From Arthrobacter sp. AFG20 (GTDB taxonomy: Bacteria > Actinomycetota > Actinomycetes > Actinomycetales > Micrococcaceae): DNA of 64,000 nucleotides. Under the pieces are notes generated by a model, which had not been told where the DNA came from, did not search any database, and was given only the letters and a program-made list of their open reading frames with translations. Positions 58,855 through 64,000 of this stretch are shown here, one piece after another. How positions within the stretch are numbered: position 1 is the first letter of the stretch; each line of letters opens with the position of its first letter. The translations under genes and the position numbers were made by a program. The stretch is from NCBI RefSeq assembly GCF_002892795.1, contig NZ_PJMC01000002.1:310001-374000 (forward strand), given 5' to 3'.

Positions 58855-60090
58855 ATGACAACTTCTCCCTCCGCCCTCCCGTCACGATGGCCTGTGTGGC
58901 TTTGCTGGCTGGCAATGGTCCTGGACGGCTTTGACCTCGTGGTGCTAGGCACCGTCATTCCCACTCTGATCAAGACGGGCGAACTTGGCTTTGACGCAGT
59001 AGGCGCTACATTCGTCGCAACAATCTCTCTTGTAGGCGTCGGTTTGGGAGCGCTCTTTATTGCCCCGCTCTCAGACCGTCTCGGTCGCCGGAACCTGCTG
59101 GTTGCATGCGTGCTCTGGTTCTCGATTTTCACCCTCGCGGTGATGTGGGCGCCTAACGTGGCCGTCTTTGGTGCTTTCCGGCTCTTGGCCGGGGTCGGGC
59201 TTGGGGCTTGCCTGCCGGCCGCCCTTGCCTACATGAACGACTATGCCCCGGCAGGTTCAGCCGGCAAGTCAACCACCCGCACGATGACCGGGTACCATGT
59301 GGGAGCGGTGGCGACGGCCTTCCTTGCATTGATAGTCATTCCAGACTGGCGCATCATGTTCCTGGTGGGAGGCGTTTCCGGTTTAGTCCTCCTGCCGTTC
59401 CTGTGGTTCAAACTGCCGGAGACCTTGCCGGCTGCCAGGACTGCCAGGACAGAGGAGCAGGCCGGTTTCCGGGATCTGGTCAAGAAGCCCTACCCTCTGG
59501 TCGCCGCGGCGATCGCTGCGGCGTCATTCATGGGGCTGCTGCTGGTGTATGGCTTGAATACCTGGCTTCCGCAGCTTATGGCTTCGGCCGGATATCCCGT
59601 CAGTGCAGGGCTCTCCCTGCTCCTGGTCTTGAATCTTGGCGCCGTTGCCGGCCTCATTGTCGCCGGTGTCTTGGCGGATAGGCACGGGACCAAACCCATC
59701 GTGTTGCTTTGGTTTGGTCTTTCGGCGGTTTGCCTCGCCCTCTTGAGCGTTAAGGTTGACAACGCGGTCCTGCTAAACGCCCTCGTCTTTGTCACGGGAG
59801 TGTTTGTCTTCAGTTCTCAAGTACTCGTTTACGCCTGGGTTAGCCAGTTGTTCCCGGCCCGCCTGCGCGCAACGGCACTCGGATTCGCTGCCGGTGTCGG
59901 GCGCGTGGGCGCAATTGCAGGACCTGCCGTGACAGGCGGGCTGGTCGCAGCCGGCATCGCTTACCCGTGGGGGTTCTACATCTTCGCAGCAGCCGGCGCT
60001 CTCGCCGTGGTTGCCCTGGTGACGGTCCCGCACTCCGTGGCCAACACCAACGCGGTGGCCAACACCAGCGCGAACGCCACGGCTCGCTAG
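58855..60090 (+). CDS. MFS transporter, aromatic acid:H+ symporter (AAHS) family
   Basis: 411 residues, about 12 helices. AAHS motifs: WLAMVLDGFDLVVLGTVIPT in helix 1 (DGxD), then LSDRLGRRNLLVACV, and GLLLVYGLNTWLPQLMASAG. Import of aromatic acids such as protocatechuate, benzoate or gentisate is expected. No ring-cleavage genes are in the window. AATGAGGATTCC precedes ATG 58855. It is flanked by two paralogous two-TM genes and an IS110 remnant, so it may have been inserted here. Confidence 0.9.
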   Translation: MTTSPSALPSRWPVWLCWLAMVLDGFDLVVLGTVIPTLIKTGELGFDAVGATFVATISLVGVGLGALFIAPLSDRLGRRNLLVACVLWFSIFTLAVMWAPNVAVFGAFRLLAGVGLGACLPAALAYMNDYAPAGSAGKSTTRTMTGYHVGAVATAFLALIVIPDWRIMFLVGGVSGLVLLPFLWFKLPETLPAARTARTEEQAGFRDLVKKPYPLVAAAIAAASFMGLLLVYGLNTWLPQLMASAGYPVSAGLSLLLVLNLGAVAGLIVAGVLADRHGTKPIVLLWFGLSAVCLALLSVKVDNAVLLNALVFVTGVFVFSSQVLVYAWVSQLFPARLRATALGFAAGVGRVGAIAGPAVTGGLVAAGIAYPWGFYIFAAAGALAVVALVTVPHSVANTNAVANTSANATAR

Positions 60091-60191
60091 GCCCGCGTCC
60101 GACGGCCTGGAGCAGCCGAGTCTGGACCGGACGTGAGTGCGGTGGGATCCTGATCCAAACGTCGACGGGGGGAGAAAGGCTGTAGCAGACC

Positions 60192-60659
60192 ATGGACGAA
60201 TCCGCGGATACGCGTCAACGGCTGTCCGACCGCATAAACCAAAAGCAGCAGGCCATCCGCTCCTACCTGGGACGGGAACGGCCACGACGGAACAGACTCT
60301 CCAACATCAGCATCGTGGGCAGTGCACTGGCGGCCATGCTCACGGCTGGCCCAGCAGTGGGCGGAACGGGATTCACCGAAGCGGTCCAGGGCATCTTTTC
60401 CCTGGGCGACGACTCCATCGTTTGGCGGTTCCTCTGTCTCGCGGCGGTAGTTCTCTCGGTCGCCGCCGCCCTGGCCACGAACTTCGCCAACTCCCGCGCC
60501 CTGGGCGAAAAGGTCAGCGCGGCCGAGAGCGCCAACGCCCAGCTCGATGGACTGCAGTTGTCCCTGAACTTCGGCAACCTGGCCGTGGCCGACGCACTGA
60601 AGCTCTATCAGCAAGCCGTGGCACCGGTGGCCTTCGTGGACGAGGCGCCCTCGCGCTGA
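60192..60659 (+). CDS. Two-TM protein, paralogue B
   Basis: 155 residues, same length and layout as the gene at 57715 (DESADTRQRLSDRINQKQQA, then two TM helices and AESANAQLDGLQLSLNFGNL). The 90 bp before the start are also similar (for example GGTGGGATCCTGATC against GGTGGGATGCTGATC), so a whole gene with its promoter was duplicated. The MFS gene and IS110 remnant lie between the copies. Confidence 0.65.
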   Translation: MDESADTRQRLSDRINQKQQAIRSYLGRERPRRNRLSNISIVGSALAAMLTAGPAVGGTGFTEAVQGIFSLGDDSIVWRFLCLAAVVLSVAAALATNFANSRALGEKVSAAESANAQLDGLQLSLNFGNLAVADALKLYQQAVAPVAFVDEAPSR

Positions 60660-60796
60660 GCTGCTTCCTGGAAAACGTACGACGGCGGGTTGCTGGCGGG
60701 AATGCCAGCCACCCATTCGAATTCGATCGGGTCGTCACCGGGGTGATTCACCCGGTTCACCCCGCCGTCGCCGGCCCTTAACCCTGCCCGTCAAGC

Positions 60797-62437
60797 ATGG
60801 GTCCCATGACTGCTCTTTCCCGCCGAATCGTCCTCAAAGGCGCCATCGCCGCCGCCGGTGCCGCCGCCGTCGCACCTTCTCTCGTGGTCCCGGCCCACGC
60901 ATCCCGGCCGTCCGCGGTTCCCCTGGTCCGCAACCGCCTGACCCTCCCGTCCGGCATCTCCACCGGGGACGTCACCACCAACTCCGGCGTCCTGTGGTCG
61001 CGCGCGTCGGGCGCCGGCCGGCTGGTCGCCAACCTGGTGGCCGTCGACGAGGACGGGTCCGCGCTCCGCGGCGGCCGCGCCTTCAGCCGCGTGCTGCGCG
61101 GCACCGCTGCCAGCGACGCCACCGACTTCACCTCGAAGATCCACGCCCGTGACCTCCCGTCGGGCACCCGCTTTGCGATCGCCATGCACTTCGAGGACCC
61201 GGACGGCAACGCAGGGGAGACCGCCCGCGGTTCATTCAGCACTGCGCCCGGTTCGAAGGCCAACAGCCCCTGGTCCCGCAGCGCCGGGAGCGAGCGCGGG
61301 CAGAGCTTCGTCTGGACCGGGGATACCGCGGGCCAGGGCTGGGGCATCAACGAGGGGATCGGCGGCATGCGCGGGTATGCGGCCATGCTCGCCACCAAGC
61401 CGGACTTCTTCATCCACTCCGGCGACACCATCTACGCCGACGGCCCCATCGCCGCCCAGGTCACCGAGCCCGACGGCCAGATCTGGCGCAACCTCGTGAC
61501 CGAGGAGGTCTCCAAGGTGGCCGAAACCCTCGAGGAGTACCGCGGCCGGCACCGCTACAACCTCATGGACAAGAACATCCGCGCCCTCTACGCCGAGGTT
61601 CCGGTCATCGCCCAGTGGGACGACCACGAAACCACCAACAACTGGTACCCCGGCGAAGTCCTCACCGACGCCCGCTACACCGAGCGCCGCGTCGACGTCC
61701 TCGCGGCGCGCGGCCGCCAGGCGTGGCAGGAATACCAGCCCATCGCCCAGCTCAGCGACGGCAGCACCGGCTTCGAACCGGCCCGCATCTACCGCAAGAT
61801 TTCCCGCGGCCCGCAGCTGGACGTGTTCTGCCTGGACATGCGCACCTTCAAGGACCCCAACACTGACGGCAAGGAAGCGCGCCTCACCCACATCCTCGGC
61901 CAGGAGCAGGCCGACTGGCTCATCCGTGAAGTCAGCAAGTCCAAAGCCACCTGGAAGGTGATCTCCGCGGACCTCCCGCTCGGCATCATCGTCCCTGACG
62001 GGCCCTCAGCGCAGGAGTCCCTCGCCAACCGCGACGCCGGTGCCCCCTTGGGCAAGGAGCTCGAGATCGCGCGCGTGCTGTCCGCGTTCAAGCGCAACCG
62101 GGTTAAAAACGTGGTGTGGCTCACCGCGGACGTGCACTACTGCGCCGCCCACCACTACTCTCCCGAGCGCGCCGCCTTCCGGGACTTCGACCCCTTCTGG
62201 GAGTTCGTCGGCGGGCCCATCAACGCCGGCAGCTTCGGACCCAACCAAATGGACGCCACCTTCGGCCCGGAGGTGGTCTTCTCCCGGGCCGGTGCCTACG
62301 CCGGCGAGTCCCCCCGCAGCGGCGAAAGCCAGTACTTCGGCCACGTTGACCTCGGCGCGGACGACGTCTTCTCCGTGACCCTCCGCAACGCCAACGGCGC
62401 TGTGATTTTCCGCAAGGACCTGCACCCGGAGCCCTAG
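60797..62437 (+). CDS. phoD: Alkaline phosphatase PhoD family protein
   Basis: 546 residues. A twin-arginine signal (LSRRIVLKGAIAAAG) directs Tat export. The PhoD metallophosphoesterase core follows: FVWTGDTAGQGWG, PDFFIHSGDTIYADGP, VIAQWDDHETTNNWY and VVWLTADVHYCAAHHYS hold the metal ligands. Hydrolyses phosphomono- and diesters outside the cell, usually under phosphate limitation. ATG 60806 (MTALSRR) is a second candidate start. Confidence 0.92.
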   Translation: MGPMTALSRRIVLKGAIAAAGAAAVAPSLVVPAHASRPSAVPLVRNRLTLPSGISTGDVTTNSGVLWSRASGAGRLVANLVAVDEDGSALRGGRAFSRVLRGTAASDATDFTSKIHARDLPSGTRFAIAMHFEDPDGNAGETARGSFSTAPGSKANSPWSRSAGSERGQSFVWTGDTAGQGWGINEGIGGMRGYAAMLATKPDFFIHSGDTIYADGPIAAQVTEPDGQIWRNLVTEEVSKVAETLEEYRGRHRYNLMDKNIRALYAEVPVIAQWDDHETTNNWYPGEVLTDARYTERRVDVLAARGRQAWQEYQPIAQLSDGSTGFEPARIYRKISRGPQLDVFCLDMRTFKDPNTDGKEARLTHILGQEQADWLIREVSKSKATWKVISADLPLGIIVPDGPSAQESLANRDAGAPLGKELEIARVLSAFKRNRVKNVVWLTADVHYCAAHHYSPERAAFRDFDPFWEFVGGPINAGSFGPNQMDATFGPEVVFSRAGAYAGESPRSGESQYFGHVDLGADDVFSVTLRNANGAVIFRKDLHPEP

Positions 62438-62663
62438 GCCCGCTCCACCGGCGGCGCCCGGCTCAGTCGACAGTCACCTCGGGCTGCCCTGCGGCGCCGG
62501 GAGGCTGCCAGTGCTACCGCCGCCATGGACACGTTGTCCGCCGGAAGCGGGATTTATCCAGAATGGCAGGCCGCTCTGCGGCCAGCAATGGGGGAACTTC
62601 TTGCCAGCGGGCGGGCGATTCAGATGGGTAGCCACCCGGCCTGTCCGGTGGGAGGATTCCAAT

Positions 62664-62927
62664 ATGAGCGAGTTCTTTCCGGAAAATGGGCCGCACCTGC
62701 ACGCGCATGCGGCACCCACCACCCAGCAGATGCGCACCGTTGGTCAGCGCCGGCGGGATGCCGAAGAGAAGCTGGAACAGCATCTTCAGGAAGCCCGCCA
62801 CAAGGACGATCCGCAAAACGATGAACCACTCACACAGTCCGCTGCGGCCGAAGCCGAGAATACCGGCGGGCAGGACGACGGCGGACTGCCCCCCGTGGAG
62901 GGTGTGGATCCGAACCCGGGGCGGTGA
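62664..62927 (+). CDS. Small charged hypothetical protein (87 aa)
   Basis: 87 residues from ATG 62664, nine bases after GGGAGGA. Hydrophilic and rich in His, Glu, Gln and Asp (NGPHLHAHAAPTTQQMRTVG, RRRDAEEKLEQHLQEARHKD), probably disordered. No family recognised. The 226 bp before it (62438-62663) show nothing. Confidence 0.58.
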   Translation: MSEFFPENGPHLHAHAAPTTQQMRTVGQRRRDAEEKLEQHLQEARHKDDPQNDEPLTQSAAAEAENTGGQDDGGLPPVEGVDPNPGR

Positions 62928-62930
62928 TCC

Positions 62931-63054
62931 CCACCGGCGCCCTAACCTCGCAAGCTCGGCCAGGGAACCCTGCCGGCGTGGGCCCAACCACCGGCGCCCT
63001 AACCTCGCAAGCTCGGCCAGGGAACCCTCCCGGCGTGGGCCCAACCACCGGCGC
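62931..63054. repeat. 57-bp tandem repeat, two copies plus a part
   Basis: Copies start at 62931, 62988 and 63045 (CCACCGGCGCCCTAACCTCG). The 57-bp period is a multiple of three. One base substitution separates the two full copies (CTGCC/CTCCC). It lies between a stop codon and a terminator, so it is more likely extragenic. Confidence 0.9.
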
Positions 63055-63068
63055 AACAGGCGGAATCA

Positions 63069-63107
63069 CGACGGCGGGTGGCCGGCATTGCCGGCCACCC
63101 GCCGTCG
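63069..63107. terminator. Terminator hairpin with CGACGGCGGG ends
   Basis: 18-bp arms (63069-63086 and 63090-63107, CGACGGCGGGTGGCCGGC and complement) with a 3-nt ATT loop, then TTTA. It lies between converging transcripts. Confidence 0.85.
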
Positions 63108-63134
63108 GGCTTTACGGATACTGCGGAACTGCGG

Positions 63135-63398
63135 TTACTCGAAGTACTCGATCCGCGGTTCGCCCTGGACACCGGCGCGCTGCATCGCGTCCTTCAAGTC
63201 CGGGCTGGCAAAGAACGCCCTTGCGGTCTCCACGTTGTCGAAGTGATGGATGACCAGGACATTGTCCGGATCATCCGCCATCCGGTGGACCGACTGCTGG
63301 GTGACGCCGCCATCGTTCTGCATGTCGGCGACGGAATCGTAGACCTTGCGCCATGCGTCGTAGTCGGCAACGCGGTGAAGGATGAGTGAAACGGCCAT
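63135..63398 (-). CDS. Small dimeric alpha/beta-barrel-like protein 1
   Basis: 87 residues (VSLILHRVADYDAWRKVYDS, HRMADDPDNVLVIHHFDNVE, then ARAFFASPDLKDAMQRAGV). The order of strand, helix, strands, helix, strand and the W/F pattern fit antibiotic biosynthesis monooxygenase-like dimeric barrels (DUF1330/cyclase-like). Catalytic function unknown. It follows the second such gene by 46 bp on the same strand, and they are probably one operon. Confidence 0.7.
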   Translation of the reverse strand: MAVSLILHRVADYDAWRKVYDSVADMQNDGGVTQQSVHRMADDPDNVLVIHHFDNVETARAFFASPDLKDAMQRAGVQGEPRIEYFE

Positions 63399-63444
63399 GA
63401 TGCTTCTCCTTTGAAGCGATGAGTGTCTGAAGCGAGGCTGCGGC

Positions 63445-63741
63445 CTACGCTTTGGGGCCGGCGGTAAGCGTGTTGTAAACGTCGTAGAAGCTGATTTCCG
63501 GCGGGCCGGGAATCCCTACTTCCGCTGAGATGGGTCCGATCTTCTCCTTCGAGAAGGCATCGAACTGCTCGCGCGTTTCCCACGTGTCGACGACGCGGAT
63601 GCCGTTGTCCGTGGCGGCCACCCAGTGGGTCAGGCCGCCCGGGGCGCCCGGACCGCCGTGGGTGAAGCCCATTTTCTCGATGACTTGGTCGTACTGCTCC
63701 AGTGTTGCCCCGGCGAAATCCATGACGATGGCGACAGGCAT
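63445..63741 (-). CDS. Small dimeric alpha/beta-barrel-like protein 2
   Basis: 98 residues from ATG 63741 (AGGAGGACGTC directly upstream); an earlier in-frame ATG at 63771 has no such site. The pattern PVAIVMDFAGATLEQYDQVI, THWVAATDNGIRVVDTWETR, and FDAFSKEKIGPISAEVGIP is again that of dimeric ferredoxin-like barrels. First gene of a pair with 63135; heterodimers are conceivable. Function unknown. Confidence 0.72.
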   Translation of the reverse strand: MPVAIVMDFAGATLEQYDQVIEKMGFTHGGPGAPGGLTHWVAATDNGIRVVDTWETREQFDAFSKEKIGPISAEVGIPGPPEISFYDVYNTLTAGPKA

Positions 63742-63775
63742 GACGTCCTCCTGAAATGATTGCGGAATCACCTAA

Positions 63776-63797
63776 GGCGGCCCAGGATTGGGCCGCC
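63776..63797. other. GC-rich hairpin between divergent genes
   Basis: 9-bp arms GGCGGCCCA (63776-63784) and complement (63789-63797), loop GGAT. It lies in front of the minus-strand pair rather than behind a gene, so its role is unclear. Confidence 0.5.
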
Positions 63798-63923
63798 CAA
63801 GGCCGTGCTACTCCTGCCCGGCCGAGGTGTCAACAGTCTTTTCATTGACTGAAGGGCGCCCGTCACATTTTCAGCAGAGAACGTAATCCGGCATTCCTAC
63901 TGCAAGAATGGCGAAGTCATGTG

Positions 63924-63959
63924 CGGGAGGTCACAAGCAACGGCGCTTGGGACCTCCCG
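63924..63959. promoter_or_regulatory. Two-part dyad before the last gene start
   Basis: CGGGAGGTC (63924-63932) pairs with GACCTCCCG (63951-63959), and inside it CAAGC (63934-63938) pairs with GCTTG (63945-63949). It ends 23 bp before the start at 63983 and covers where a promoter or leader structure would be. Confidence 0.35.
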
Positions 63960-63982
63960 TGCAATGCCCTGGGGAGGCAAGG

Positions 63983-64000
63983 ATGTCAGGAATCAGTTTT
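63983..64000 (+). CDS. Start of a gene cut by the window end
   Basis: ATG 63983, preceded by GGGGAGGCAAGG, an excellent ribosome-binding site; only six codons (MSGISF) are visible. No function can be assigned. Confidence 0.4.

Noticed and set aside
62931..63054. CRISPR array
   Set aside because: The repeats are directly adjacent with no spacers and only two full copies.
62514..63056. 180-codon minus-strand repeat protein
   Set aside because: Overlaps the better-supported plus-strand gene at 62664 and depends on the 57-bp repeat for its start.

Overview
The window is high-GC actinobacterial DNA, most like the Arthrobacter/Pseudarthrobacter group of Micrococcaceae. The evidence is the strong GC bias at third codon positions, many GTG and TTG starts behind good GGAGG-type ribosome binding sites, and the gene content: a mannitol dehydrogenase, gluconate genes with a corynebacterial-type GntR operator, a FCD-type GntR regulator, a PhoD phosphatase, GH15, NhaA, a pRiA4b ORF-3 protein and a 67-residue cold shock protein. 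Assignment to a genus is inference.

Layout. (1) 1-14.2 kb is chromosomal metabolism and regulation. It holds the end of a polyol-type dehydrogenase and mannitol 2-dehydrogenase; a PadR/HAAS-like pair facing a membrane protein; an AraC/GyrI regulator; a GIY-YIG-like protein; a flavin reductase; a serine hydrolase; a VOC protein; and a ThDP enzyme, Lrp regulator, aminotransferase and amino acid permease that look like one amino-acid catabolic locus. (2) 14.2-33 kb is a mobile, patchwork island. It holds two IS110-family elements plus a truncated third left end, a coiled-coil CHAT protease, two serine recombinases, and a secreted RHS/YD-repeat protein with a hydrophobic tail and a one-base-overlapping two-helix candidate immunity protein. 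It also has a secreted DUF2599-type protein with a membrane partner, a DprA-like gene, a DUF4192 gene and a 50-residue acidic peptide. The RHS module lies between two 0.59-kb direct repeats, one of which carries only the start of dprA. (3) 33-64 kb is again mostly chromosomal: GH15, small membrane proteins, a decayed phage/CU044_5270 patch, a two-component system, an Nramp-like transporter with PRC-barrel partners, cspA, a BTAD regulator, nhaA, a gluconate locus, a DJ-1/PfpI protein, a cyclopropane synthase-like enzyme, two paralogous two-TM proteins around an IS110 remnant and an AAHS transporter, phoD, and two small dimeric-barrel proteins.

The most unusual signal is a roughly 240-265 bp element present four times (19345-19602, 26462-26718, about 27960-28193, 32677-32941), always on the plus strand. 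Two intact copies lie 43-46 bp before the start codons of unrelated island genes (dprA, DUF4192). Each copy is closed by a 13-bp stem whose arms lie about 165-190 bp apart. The stem has a compensatory T-A to G-C change between copy pairs, and an internal hairpin is kept although its sequence differs. I do not recognise it; it looks like a structured leader RNA shared by an island gene set.

A second notable signal is a set of three related IS110 left ends (29329-29460, 29497-29745, 58240-58510). Their non-coding leaders are well conserved except for one 31-35 nt internal window, as expected for bridge RNAs that have changed target-binding loops. One of these leaders stands alone, without a transposase. 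Several genes (dprA, the sensor kinase, the DUF2599 gene, the CU044_5270 relic) each need a single frame change to read in full; this may be gene decay or indel error in the assembly.
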